The notes beneath the pieces are model-generated. The model saw nothing but the letters and a program-made list of their open reading frames with translations, made no database searches and was not told the origin of the DNA. Of a stretch of 64,000 bases of DNA, positions 19,959-28,412 are shown in pieces. Position numbers and translations under genes: made by a program. This stretch comes from Lachnospiraceae bacterium (lineage in GTDB: Bacteria; Bacillota; Clostridia; Lachnospirales; Lachnospiraceae): the NCBI GenBank assembly GCA_003862155.1, contig QOUV01000001.1, positions 113,006-177,005 on the forward strand. Direction: 5' to 3'. Every line of letters begins with the position of its first letter. The stretch's first letter is position 1.

Positions 19959-19987
19959 ATTATACAGATTTTAAGCGAGCGGCGCAA
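19959..19987 (-). promoter_or_regulatory. Promoter giving a probable leaderless mRNA for the CgeB-like gene
   Basis: Minus strand TTGCGC (19982-19987), 17-bp spacer, TATAAT (19959-19964), then 7 bases to the ATG at 19951. The expected start site falls on or next to the A of the ATG. Confidence 0.7.
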
Positions 19988-20031
19988 TTATAGATAAATG
20001 GGCGGTGCATTCGCGCTATTGAAAAAAACAA

Positions 20032-20055
20032 AACGCCCCGGCGAAATGCCGGGGC
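20032..20055 (-). terminator. Terminator of the radical SAM gene
   Basis: CGCCCCGG / CCGGGGCG stem with a 6-8 nt loop, followed on the minus strand by TTTTGTTTTTTT. It lies just after the stop at 20062. Confidence 0.9.
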
Positions 20056-20061
20056 GTGGTA

Positions 20062-21642
20062 TCAGGCCTCCTTCTTGAGACCCTGTTCATTGTTATTTAA
20101 TGAAGAATCAAAAACCTTCTGTCCTGTCACATCTGAATCGCTTCTGTAAGCTGCGAGTGACGGATCCTTTCTGGCTGCATCTGATACATTTGCTTCAGTC
20201 TGGAAAGCTGCAAGCTCTGGATGCTCTACATGCTCTTCCGAGTAGTTGACATAGGCCTTTGGCTTATGAGTCTCTTCTCTCCAGACTTCCTCAGCTGCCG
20301 GAGCCCACTTTGCTGCGTAATCGTCGCACTTCGCGCAGAGATGCTCAACGCTCTCAGGTGACTCAAGGTTCGTCTGGTGAGCGCCTGTGTCGTGAACCAT
20401 CTTGCGAAGGAGCTGCGGATTCTCAAGCATAGGGCACGGACGAAGCTGGTTACGGTTGAACGGCTGTCCCTTACGGTACTCCATGAACAGAGGCGACTGG
20501 AGCATCTCGAGAATACTCTTGTCCTTGATGTTTGAATCAGAGAAGTGGATGAATACACATGGCTCTGCATCTCCATTTGAATTAATGTGGAAGTAGTTTC
20601 TTCCTCCGGCGATACATCCGCCTACATACTCACCATCGTTCTGGAAGTCCATCGGGAAGAATCCGAAATCGCACTTGTCGCTTCTGACATAGCGGATTCT
20701 GTTGATGATATATTTTCTCTGCTCTACTGTAGGCATAAGCTCTGGTACAGCGTTGTTTCCAACCGGCATAAGGTGGAAGTAGAATCCGAAGCGGGCTCCC
20801 TTCTTCTCAAGGAGACGGAAGAAATCATCGCTCGTAACTGCCTCGATATTGTCTCTCGTATAGCATACAGAAGTACCGAATACGATACCGTGCTCACGGA
20901 GAATATCCATAGCCTTCATAACCTTGGCGTAATGTCCCTCACCACGGCGCTCATCGTTAGTATCAGGAGTGCCCTCGAGTGAAAGCATGAATGTAATATT
21001 TCCAAGCTGTCTTACCTTCTCGGCAAGCTCATCTGTGATCAGAGTGGAGTTCGAATACAGTCCGAAGAAGCAGTCGTTGTGCTTCTCAGCGAGTCTGAAG
21101 ATATCCTTCATGCGGACAGTCGGCTCACCACCAGTCATCATATAGAGGTAAACACCGAGCTCTTTGCCCTGTGTAACGATCTTATCCATATCCTCGAAAG
21201 AGAGGTTTGACTTGTGTCCGTATGTACCTGACCAGCAGCCTACACAGTGCATGTTGCAGGCCATAGTCGGATCAAAGAGGATAAGCCATGGGATGTTGCA
21301 GCCATATTTGATACGGTTGGCTCTGATCATCTTTGTGCCACGGAAAAATGCTTCGTAGCCGAGGTTTAAAAGCATCGTCTTAGCGTAGTGAGGATCTGTC
21401 TCATCGATAACTCTGTTGATGAACTTGACCCATCTGTTATCAGGATTTGAAAGAGCCTTTTTAACGCCCTCCATCTTATCCTTATCTACACTCTTCCAGA
21501 ATGTGGCTGCTGTATCGACAAGCTTTACATAAGCCTGAGATCTGTCTGCATAATCCTTTTTCTTGATGTGTTTTAAAAAACCATCAATGGCTGTAGAAAA
21601 TGCTTTTCTCTCTGCAGCGTGTGAAAGTTCTTTAATTCCCAT
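20062..21642 (-). CDS. Radical SAM protein with extended N- and C-terminal regions
   Basis: 526 residues. The radical SAM cluster motif CX3CX2C is at Cys129, Cys133 and Cys136, followed by MMTGGEPTVRM (the GGE SAM-binding motif). A second group of cysteines near 345-440 (GGCIAGG, CVFIHF, CPMLENP, CAKCDDY) suggests a SPASM/auxiliary Fe-S region. The N-terminal 110 residues are helical. The family is common in Lachnospiraceae but its substrate is unknown to me. It is monocistronic, with GGAGG before the ATG and a strong terminator after it. It lies 160 bp from flagellin, but the terminator and sigma-28 control of flagellin argue against a shared transcript. Confidence 0.85.
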   Translation of the reverse strand: MGIKELSHAAERKAFSTAIDGFLKHIKKKDYADRSQAYVKLVDTAATFWKSVDKDKMEGVKKALSNPDNRWVKFINRVIDETDPHYAKTMLLNLGYEAFFRGTKMIRANRIKYGCNIPWLILFDPTMACNMHCVGCWSGTYGHKSNLSFEDMDKIVTQGKELGVYLYMMTGGEPTVRMKDIFRLAEKHNDCFFGLYSNSTLITDELAEKVRQLGNITFMLSLEGTPDTNDERRGEGHYAKVMKAMDILREHGIVFGTSVCYTRDNIEAVTSDDFFRLLEKKGARFGFYFHLMPVGNNAVPELMPTVEQRKYIINRIRYVRSDKCDFGFFPMDFQNDGEYVGGCIAGGRNYFHINSNGDAEPCVFIHFSDSNIKDKSILEMLQSPLFMEYRKGQPFNRNQLRPCPMLENPQLLRKMVHDTGAHQTNLESPESVEHLCAKCDDYAAKWAPAAEEVWREETHKPKAYVNYSEEHVEHPELAAFQTEANVSDAARKDPSLAAYRSDSDVTGQKVFDSSLNNNEQGLKKEA

Positions 21643-21805
21643 TATTATGGTTCCTCCATTTCATTAAAAAATTTTATCTAAATAAAAAGCGAATCAGCCT
21701 GTTTATAAATCTATTAAGAGATTTTAAACACCTGACCCGCTTTTGTCTATATACAAAATTTCGGAACTGTCAGCTTTTAATACACTTTTGAAAATTTGTA
21801 GTGCC

Positions 21806-23275
21806 TTACTGCAGGAGCTGCAGAGCCATCTGAGGGAGTTCATTGGCCTGAGAGAGCACCGATGTACCAGCCTGCTGCAGGACGTTGCCCTTTGTGTATT
21901 CGACCATCTCGGTAGCCATATCTGTATCTTTGATTCGTGAAATAGCGTCGTTTACATTTTCACTTGTCGAATTATTCGAATCGTAGGTGCTTTGGAGCCT
22001 GTTCTGGGCAGCACCAAGGTCCGAACGAATAGAGCTGATCTTTGAGATCGCATCGTCTATAAGATTTATCGTACGGCTGGCACTGACATGCGATCCTACA
22101 TTTACCTGATCCAGATAGAGGTTCTTCGCACTGATCGAAGGAATGTCTATATCTATGGTCTGGTCCTTGTTCGCTCCGACATGGAAAGTCATCTTGCCGA
22201 TATCGGTGACTTTGATTGTCAGATTAACCGGTTTTGGAGTGGTCGGTGTTGAACCTGTTGTTGAGGAGCTGCCAGTCGTTTCCTCAACACCATCGAGAAG
22301 GAAGCTCATCTCAAAGCCGTTATTATCGGTTATAGTAACTTTCTTTCCATCAATAGCAGCAGTCGCTGATGAAGAGAATTTTTTCGCATCACCTGCAGTG
22401 TTGTTCACATCGTTAAGAACAACTTTAGCATCAGTCCCCAATTGCCCTTGAGTAAAATTAAAATAATTCAAGGCTGCTTTAGAAGAAGCCTCATCTCCCT
22501 GTGTATCTATAATTATTGGAACGGCGCCCCAGGCATTCCCCAATACCTCCTCGTAACCATCAGTTGTAATACCAGATGACAGAGAAATAATCGATCCGTC
22601 TTTTTTTGCCGTGACATCGCCGGCTCTGGCAGCCTGTCTTAAAGCATTAAAAGCATCGTCAGAAGTCATCTTGTCATTCAGAGTCACTGTCTGGCCATTG
22701 ATAGTAAAGGATCCATTTGGTACCGTAGCACTGGAATTCATCGAACCGGACGTCCCTGTTTTCGTAGGTGGGGTTACCGTTAAGGTATATGTACCAGGGT
22801 CAACCGCATCCGAAACCGAAAGCCTCGTTACATTGTCGGCGTAGACCTTCGTCTGCATGTCCCCGTTAAAAATCTGCATCTTGTTGAACTCAGTAGATGA
22901 GGAAACGCGGTCGACCTCGTCGCGAAGCTGTGCAACTTCTTTCTGAATCTCCGCTCTGTCTTCAGGAGTATTCGTATCGTTTGCCGCCTGAACAGCGAGC
23001 TCACGCATACGCTGGAGCATCGAAGTGACTTCGTTTAATGCGCCGTCGGCAGTCTGGATAACACTGATTCCGTCGCTAGTGTTGTCGATAGCTCTGTCGA
23101 GAGCTAAGATCTGGGAGCGCATTTTGTTTGAAATAGCCATGCCCGAAGGGTTCTGGTACGCGTGATTTATCTTGTAGCCACTGGAAAGTTTTTCAGAAGA
23201 AGCCGCAAGCTTCGTCTCATTTCTAAGGAGATGCTTGTTTGCGATGACCGCAGATATGTTATTATTTATGATCAT
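21806..23275 (-). CDS. hag: Flagellin
   Basis: 489 residues, the filament subunit exported by the flagellar type III system. Conserved D0/D1 ends are clear: N-terminal INNNISAVIANKHLLRNETK, SSGYKINHAYQNPSGMAIS and TSMLQRMRELAVQAANDTNT; C-terminal AISKISSIRSDLGAAQNRL and EYTKGNVLQQAGTSVLSQAN. Residues about 165-385 are a variable surface domain rich in Thr/Ser/Asp, giving a protein longer than minimal 270-residue flagellins. A sigma-28 -10 box and a long leader with hairpins lie upstream. A lysine methylase homologue 2.7 kb away may modify it. Confidence 0.96.
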   Translation of the reverse strand: MIINNNISAVIANKHLLRNETKLAASSEKLSSGYKINHAYQNPSGMAISNKMRSQILALDRAIDNTSDGISVIQTADGALNEVTSMLQRMRELAVQAANDTNTPEDRAEIQKEVAQLRDEVDRVSSSTEFNKMQIFNGDMQTKVYADNVTRLSVSDAVDPGTYTLTVTPPTKTGTSGSMNSSATVPNGSFTINGQTVTLNDKMTSDDAFNALRQAARAGDVTAKKDGSIISLSSGITTDGYEEVLGNAWGAVPIIIDTQGDEASSKAALNYFNFTQGQLGTDAKVVLNDVNNTAGDAKKFSSSATAAIDGKKVTITDNNGFEMSFLLDGVEETTGSSSTTGSTPTTPKPVNLTIKVTDIGKMTFHVGANKDQTIDIDIPSISAKNLYLDQVNVGSHVSASRTINLIDDAISKISSIRSDLGAAQNRLQSTYDSNNSTSENVNDAISRIKDTDMATEMVEYTKGNVLQQAGTSVLSQANELPQMALQLLQ

Positions 23276-23379
23276 AAAAAATCGTTCCTGTCTGTACCGC
23301 AGAGCGACTTCCTTGCGCAGCCGGTACGACCTGTCTAATGTAAAATCCTTTTCACATATGCTTACAGTATTTTTATCGG

Positions 23380-23387
23380 CGCGAAGG
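23380..23387 (-). promoter_or_regulatory. Sigma-28 -10 element of the flagellin gene
   Basis: On the minus strand the exact consensus GCCGATAA occurs about 105 bp upstream of the flagellin ATG. The -35 (TAAA) is poorly conserved at the expected N15 distance and falls in the T-run of the preceding terminator. The transcript would carry a leader of roughly 95 bases with a GTACCG...CGGTAC stem. Confidence 0.72.
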
Positions 23388-23396
23388 CAAAAAAAT

Positions 23397-23436
23397 AAAG
23401 AGGCAGCTGCAAAATTGCAGCGAGCCTCTTTTGTTT
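23397..23436. terminator. Terminator between yhaM and flagellin
   Basis: AAAGAGGC / GCCTCTTT outer stem and GCTGCAA / TTGCAGC inner stem, with T-rich flanks on both strands. It ends the yhaM transcript and separates it from the flagellin promoter. Confidence 0.88.
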
Positions 23437-23496
23437 GGATTTACGTGCAGAGCCTGAATCGTGGTGTTTTCACACAACAAGTCGTAAGAACCAGCC

Positions 23497-24450
23497 CTAT
23501 TCTTCAGGTGTCGTTCCGCGGAGATTCGTTCCGAGGAAACGGTTCATGCCCTTCCAGGTCGTAGGTGATGAGGCCGTTCCACTGTAGATAGTCTCTCTCA
23601 TCGTCTCCATCTTCGCATCGACGTTGTCTGCAAATGAAAGTGCCATCGCTTCGCAGAGGGCCGGCTTCTTCGGCGAGCCGAATTCGAGCTCGCCGTGGTG
23701 AGCAAGAATGCAGTGGATCAGCTCTCTGGCCTTGGTCTCCGGGAATTCCGGAATATCCTTTATGTGGTCTCTCACCATCTCGGCGCCGATCACGATATGT
23801 CCGATCAGCTGCCCCTCGTCAGTGTAGTCATTCGCAGGGTAAGGTGAAAGTTCCTTCGTTTTTCCGATATCGTGGCAGATCGCAGCAGTCAGGAGCAGAT
23901 CTCTGTCGAGGAACGTATAGTGCTTTGCAAAAAAGTTGCAGACTCTTGTAACCGAAAGCGTATGCTCTAAGAGGCCACCGACAAAGTTGTGATGGACGGA
24001 CTTGGCTGCAGAGCTGAAGCAGAACTTCTTTTTAAAATCAGCATCATCGAAAAATGACTTCAGGAGTTTTTTCATATAGTCGGTCTTCACTGAATCGATA
24101 AGCCTCTGAAGCTCGGAGTACATCTCATCTACATCGTATTCAGAGCATGGCAGGTAGTCTGAAGGCACATAGTCACCGGAATCGGCTGTCTTCGCCTGGC
24201 GGATGATAAGCTGCATATTTCCCTGATACTCCTGGGATTCAGCCATCACACTGATATAGTCCATCGCCTCAAAGTCCTCGATTCCCGGTGAATTCGGATC
24301 CCAGACCTTGGCATTTATCGTACCAGTCTTATCCTGCAGTGTCACATTCCAATAAGGCTTGCCGTTCTTTGTAGTTAACTGCTTTACCTCTTTTACCAGA
24401 TAGATCTCGCGGATCTGCTCGCCCGCTTTTATTTGATTGATAAAATGCAT
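23497..24450 (-). CDS. yhaM: 3'-5' exoribonuclease YhaM family protein
   Basis: 317 residues with the YhaM layout: an N-terminal OB-fold (residues about 10-95, LTTKNGKPYWNVTLQDKTG, KVWDP) and a C-terminal HD hydrolase domain. Metal ligands are visible in HHNFVGGLLEHTL (near 165-177), ICHDIGKTKEL (near 209) and ILAHHGE (near 249). YhaM degrades single-stranded RNA and DNA 3' to 5' in Firmicutes. The ATG has GGAG 5-6 bp upstream. It is monocistronic and ends at a strong terminator. Confidence 0.92.
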   Translation of the reverse strand: MHFINQIKAGEQIREIYLVKEVKQLTTKNGKPYWNVTLQDKTGTINAKVWDPNSPGIEDFEAMDYISVMAESQEYQGNMQLIIRQAKTADSGDYVPSDYLPCSEYDVDEMYSELQRLIDSVKTDYMKKLLKSFFDDADFKKKFCFSSAAKSVHHNFVGGLLEHTLSVTRVCNFFAKHYTFLDRDLLLTAAICHDIGKTKELSPYPANDYTDEGQLIGHIVIGAEMVRDHIKDIPEFPETKARELIHCILAHHGELEFGSPKKPALCEAMALSFADNVDAKMETMRETIYSGTASSPTTWKGMNRFLGTNLRGTTPEE

Positions 24451-24537
24451 TTTTTCTCCAGTCTAAAGACAGCCCGTCTGCCTTACCCTACATTTTAACG
24501 CATTAGCGATTTAAGGGCAACGAAAAAAGACAAATTA

Positions 24538-24567
24538 TTGACATAGTATACAATATTAAAGTAGAAT
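24538..24567 (+). promoter_or_regulatory. Sigma-A-type promoter for the MATE-FliB unit
   Basis: TTGACA (24538-24543), 18-bp spacer, TAGAAT (24562-24567). The start codon follows 34 bp later. Confidence 0.6.
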
Positions 24568-24601
24568 TACATTTACGCGAAAGGTGTATGTGTAGTTTTA
24601 T

Positions 24602-25984
24602 ATGAAGGAAAAAATTAGAAATAAATTCTACGACAGGTCAAAAATTGATTTTTCAAATCTGATATTTTCAAACAAACAGCTCTGGGCGATTATGATTCCG
24701 CTGATCATCGAGCAGTTCCTGAATTCATTTATGGGAATGATGGATACGACGATGGTCGCCAGATGCGGAGACGCTGCCGTCTCGGCAGTTTCGCTGTCAG
24801 ACTCGATAAACACCCTCGTCATCCAGCTCTTCGAGGCTCTCGCCGCCGGAGGCACGATAATCTGCTCACAGTACCTCGGCCAGGAAAATACGAAGAAAGC
24901 AAACGAGGCAGCCAGGCAGGTAGTTCTTACGATTTTCGTATTATCGACACTTGTAGCAATATTCTGCATCACTCTCAGGATGCCACTGCTCCATCTTATC
25001 TTCGGACAGACTGACGCAGAGGTCATGTCCGATGCGATCGTGTATTTCTTCATCACATCGTTCTCATTTCCATTCTACGCTCTTTTCGAGGCGGGCTCGG
25101 CATTTTACAGAGCAGGCGGCAACAGCCGTTTCCCGATGCTTATCTCCCTTATCTCAAACTGCGTAAATATCGCCGGAAATGCTGTCCTTATATTTATCTT
25201 CAATATGGGCGTAGCAGGCGCCGCTCTTTCGACACTGTTTTCAAGAATACTTTGCTTCGCGGTCGTCTACTTTTTTCTCAGAAAGCCAAAGCAGCCAATA
25301 GTAATAAAAAACTATCTGATCCGCCCGGATTTTCATATGATAGGGAGAGTGCTCGGGATTGGGATTCCATCCGGAGTTGAGAACGGTATGTTCCAGTTCG
25401 GTAAGCTAGCTATCCAGTCCTCCGTTTCTCTGCTCGCTCCGTATCAGATGTCAGCCGAAGCCATGGCAATAATTTTCGAAGCCCTGAATGGAATCGCGGG
25501 AATGGGAATCGGAATCTCGATGATGACTATTGTAGGCCAGACCCTTGGCGCCGGCCGGAAGGAAGAGGCCAAATACTATGTTGTAAAAATGTCCGCCTAC
25601 GCAGAGATCCTGATTATTATAGGCTGCGCCATAGTCTATCTTATTGCAAAGCCTATACTTATCCTCTCGGGACTCTCACAGAAATCCATCGACCTTACGA
25701 TGTATATGATGGGCTGGATTTCCATAATGAAACCGATACTCTGGGTGCCGGCCTTCGACCCGGCATACGGAATGCGCGCGGCTGGCGACGTGAAATTTAT
25801 GATGATCCTCTCGACCATTTCGATGTGGCTCTGCAGAGTAGTCCTCGCGACGGTCCTGATAAGAGTCTTCCATTTCGGACCTATAGCAGTCTGGATTGGA
25901 ATGTTCTGCGACTGGGCCATTCGCGGAGTAATAATCATGATAAGATTTTTCAGTGGCAAATGGCTGAGCCACAAGGTGATATAA
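24602..25984 (+). CDS. MATE family efflux transporter (first)
   Basis: 460 residues with about twelve hydrophobic segments in two six-helix halves, typical of MATE/DinF-type Na+ or H+ coupled multidrug antiporters in the inner membrane. The first helix carries IMIPLIIEQFLNSFMGMMDT and the linker AVSAVSLSDSINTLVIQLFE; the seventh helix region has GIPSGVENGMFQFGKLAIQS. The gene ends one base before the start of the methylase gene, so the two are almost certainly cotranscribed and translationally coupled. The upstream site GAAAGG is unusually far (about 17 bp) from the ATG. The substrate is unknown. Confidence 0.92.
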   Translation: MKEKIRNKFYDRSKIDFSNLIFSNKQLWAIMIPLIIEQFLNSFMGMMDTTMVARCGDAAVSAVSLSDSINTLVIQLFEALAAGGTIICSQYLGQENTKKANEAARQVVLTIFVLSTLVAIFCITLRMPLLHLIFGQTDAEVMSDAIVYFFITSFSFPFYALFEAGSAFYRAGGNSRFPMLISLISNCVNIAGNAVLIFIFNMGVAGAALSTLFSRILCFAVVYFFLRKPKQPIVIKNYLIRPDFHMIGRVLGIGIPSGVENGMFQFGKLAIQSSVSLLAPYQMSAEAMAIIFEALNGIAGMGIGISMMTIVGQTLGAGRKEEAKYYVVKMSAYAEILIIIGCAIVYLIAKPILILSGLSQKSIDLTMYMMGWISIMKPILWVPAFDPAYGMRAAGDVKFMMILSTISMWLCRVVLATVLIRVFHFGPIAVWIGMFCDWAIRGVIIMIRFFSGKWLSHKVI

Positions 25985-27034
25985 ATGCTCTATAGAAAAC
26001 AGATTGATTTTGATAAGTTCAAATGCATCGCCGACAAATGCCCTAAGAGCTGCTGCGAAGGCTGGCAGATAATGATTGACGACAAGTCCTTAAAAAAATA
26101 TCGTAAATACTCCGGTCCTTTCGAAGACCGTTTCAGAGAAGGAGTCGATTTCAAAAACTCCTGCTTCAGGCAGCACGGTCGATGCTGCAGCATGTTGGCT
26201 GTAAGCGGCCTCTGCGACCTGCAGAGCTTTCTTGGTGAAGGCGCTCTCTGCAACACCTGCCGTCTCTTTCCCCGTCACATTGAAGAGTTCCCTGATATCA
26301 GGGAGTACTCCCTCTCCCTGTCCTGCCCGGAAGTCGTCCGCATGATGCTTGAATCGAAAGCTGATTTTTCATTTGAAGAGCGCGAAGACGACAGAGAGGA
26401 TTCACAGGATTACGACGGGTTCGACTATTTTTTATACGACAAGCTTGTCTTCGCAAGAGATTGGATGCTCTCTATCGCTAAGAAAAAGGATATCCCTTTC
26501 GAGAAGAGGCTCGATATGATATCACAAGCATCGTTTCGGCTTCAGGAACTTTTTGACGAGGGAAATATAGCCGGGATGGACGATGTCTCATACGAGACAC
26601 TTAAAGACCCCGGCGACGACCTCCGCCACGGCTTTATTTTTTCGTATGATTACATGATGCGCAGCTTTGAGCTGTTAGAAAGCCTCGAAGTCATGGAGTC
26701 ATCCTGGACAGAAACAATAAATTCCACTTCAGAATTCTGGTCAGAAGCTTCAGAAGACAAGTGGCGTGAGGTGATGTTTTCCGCCGATACCTTCACTTTT
26801 GAAAAGATCCTGGAATCGCTTCTTTTCGTCTATTTCTGCGGGAGTATTTACGACGGAGAAATTTACGCGAGGGCGATGATCGCAGTAATGAGTGTGAGAT
26901 GGATAAAAATGATCTCTGCCGCCAACACAGAAATTCCTTTGAATGAAGTCATCTACCTCTATTCGAGGGAGGTCGAGCACTCGGACATAAATATCAACGC
27001 ACTGATATCGTATTTTGAGAGTGAACTTCCATAA
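25985..27034 (+). CDS. fliB: FliB-like flagellin lysine-N-methylase
   Basis: 349 residues. FliB proteins methylate surface lysines of flagellin. The family's Cys-rich N-terminal half is clear: CPKSCCEGWQI (residues 19-29), NSCFRQHGRCCSML and CDLQSFLGEGALCNTCRLFPR, patterns thought to hold an Fe-S cluster. The C-terminal half is helical. The start ATG lies directly after the MATE stop codon. The flagellin gene is 2.7 kb away on the opposite strand and encodes many lysines, so it is the likely client (inference). Some family members outside flagellar contexts are annotated only by homology, so the substrate needs proof. Confidence 0.85.
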   Translation: MLYRKQIDFDKFKCIADKCPKSCCEGWQIMIDDKSLKKYRKYSGPFEDRFREGVDFKNSCFRQHGRCCSMLAVSGLCDLQSFLGEGALCNTCRLFPRHIEEFPDIREYSLSLSCPEVVRMMLESKADFSFEEREDDREDSQDYDGFDYFLYDKLVFARDWMLSIAKKKDIPFEKRLDMISQASFRLQELFDEGNIAGMDDVSYETLKDPGDDLRHGFIFSYDYMMRSFELLESLEVMESSWTETINSTSEFWSEASEDKWREVMFSADTFTFEKILESLLFVYFCGSIYDGEIYARAMIAVMSVRWIKMISAANTEIPLNEVIYLYSREVEHSDININALISYFESELP

Positions 27035-27040
27035 ACTTCG

Positions 27041-27049
27041 TGATATAAT
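27041..27049 (+). promoter_or_regulatory. Extended -10 promoter for the small Cys-rich gene
   Basis: TGA-TATAAT with TATAAT at 27044-27049. The ribosome binding site AGAGGTGA precedes the ATG at 27090. Confidence 0.5.
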
Positions 27050-27089
27050 TATCAGGTACAGGTGATTTTTTTAAGAAAGAGGTGATCTG

Positions 27090-27302
27090 ATGAAGTCAAT
27101 TCTTATAAAAGACACTACCAGAGAAGAGCGAATCCGTATCGTAAAGCAGGCGCTTTCAGCCTGCGGCCATGAGTGTGAATTCTGCAACGGCTGCGACACT
27201 TTAGGCGGCGGCAGTATAGACAGCTTCTACCAGCCCTATATAGACGGAGAGAAAGAGATAAAAGAGATAAACATGGAATACAATGCCAGGATCGTGCATT
27301 AA
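27090..27302 (+). CDS. Small Cys-containing hypothetical protein (70 residues)
   Basis: The function is not recognised. Residues 1-25 are basic/helical (MKSILIKDTTREERIRIVKQ). A cysteine cluster HECEFCNGCD at about residues 28-37 could bind a metal or Fe-S unit, and a Gly-rich turn LGGGSIDSFYQPY follows. AGAGGTGA precedes the ATG by about 5 bp and an extended -10 lies 40 bp upstream. It is followed by a strong bidirectional terminator, so it forms its own unit or the tail of the MATE-FliB unit. Size, Shine-Dalgarno site and codon use like the neighbours argue that it is real. Confidence 0.75.
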   Translation: MKSILIKDTTREERIRIVKQALSACGHECEFCNGCDTLGGGSIDSFYQPYIDGEKEIKEINMEYNARIVH

Positions 27303-27325
27303 TTTCATATCTTTATTAAAAAAAA

Positions 27326-27360
27326 GGCCATGAGGAGAAATCTCCTCACGGTCTCTTTTT
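27326..27360. terminator. Bidirectional terminator between convergent genes
   Basis: Stem of GGCC.TGAGGAG with CTCCTCA.GGTC around an AAAT loop, A-run on one side and T-run on the other. Confidence 0.9.
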
Positions 27361-27384
27361 TTATCTTAATTCGTTATTCTGGAA

Positions 27385-28395
27385 TCAGAATTTACCAGCC
27401 TCTGCAGCTTCCTCAATGGAAACGGCAACTGCAACAGTAGCACCAACCATAGGGTTGTTGCCCATTCCGATAAGTCCCATCATCTCTACGTGTGCAGGAA
27501 CTGATGAAGAACCAGCGAACTGAGCGTCTGAATGCATACGGCCCATAGTATCTGTCATACCATATGATGCAGGACCTGCTGCCATGTTATCCGGGTGAAG
27601 TGTACGTCCTGTGCCGCCGCCTGATGCGACTGAGAAGTAAGGCTTGCCAGCAGCAATTCTCTCCTTCTTGTAAGTACCTGCAACAGGGTGCTGGAATCTT
27701 GTAGGGTTAGTAGAGTTTCCTGTGATAGAAACGCCTACGTTCTCCTGCCACATGATAGCTACACCTTCCTGAACATCGTCGGCACCGTAGCACTTAACTG
27801 AAGCTCTGACGCCCTTTGAGTAAGGAGTTTCAGAAACGATATTGAGCTTCTGGTTCTTGTAATCAAACTTAGTCTCAACATATGTGAAACCGTTGATACG
27901 TGAGATGATCTGAGCTGCGTCTTTTCCAAGTCCGTTAAGGATAACTCTGAGAGGTTTCTTACGAACCTTGTTAGCCATGGTAGCGATACCGATGGCGCCC
28001 TCAGCTGCTGCGAATGACTCGTGGCCTGCGAGGAAGCAGAAGCACTCTGTGCTCTCCTCGAGCAGCATCTTTCCTAAGTTACCATGTCCGAGACCTACCT
28101 TACGGTGATCAGCAACTGATCCAGGAATACAGAATGACTGAAGTCCTTCTCCGATAGCTGCAGCAGCATCTGTAGCTTTTCTGCATCCCTTCTTGATAGC
28201 GATAGCGGCGCCTACTGTGTAAGCCCACTTAGCGTTCTCAAAGCAGATACCCTGAACGCCCTCTACCTGATGATAAACATCAAGGCCGGCATCCTTTGTG
28301 ATCTTCTCTGCTTCTTTGATATCCTTGATCCCATATTTGTTAAGGGTCTCGGTGATCTGTTTTATTCTTTCGTCATATTTTTCAAATAAAGCCAT
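27385..28395 (-). CDS. GGGtGRT family protein
   Basis: 336 residues. It is named after the motif seen here as SGGGTGRTLHPDN near residue 267. The protein also has AGHESFAAAEGAIGIATMAN and a C-terminal MGLIGMGNNPMVGATVAVAV. The biochemical role of the family is not established. It is regularly paired with a NifU-like scaffold protein, as here (17 bp upstream on the same strand), so a part in Fe-S or other metallocluster handling is a reasonable inference. Length is normal, no membrane segments. It is the last gene of the two-gene unit and ends near a strong terminator. Confidence 0.88.
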   Translation of the reverse strand: MALFEKYDERIKQITETLNKYGIKDIKEAEKITKDAGLDVYHQVEGVQGICFENAKWAYTVGAAIAIKKGCRKATDAAAAIGEGLQSFCIPGSVADHRKVGLGHGNLGKMLLEESTECFCFLAGHESFAAAEGAIGIATMANKVRKKPLRVILNGLGKDAAQIISRINGFTYVETKFDYKNQKLNIVSETPYSKGVRASVKCYGADDVQEGVAIMWQENVGVSITGNSTNPTRFQHPVAGTYKKERIAAGKPYFSVASGGGTGRTLHPDNMAAGPASYGMTDTMGRMHSDAQFAGSSSVPAHVEMMGLIGMGNNPMVGATVAVAVSIEEAAEAGKF

Positions 28396-28412
28396 TGTAC
28401 GTTTCCCTTCTA

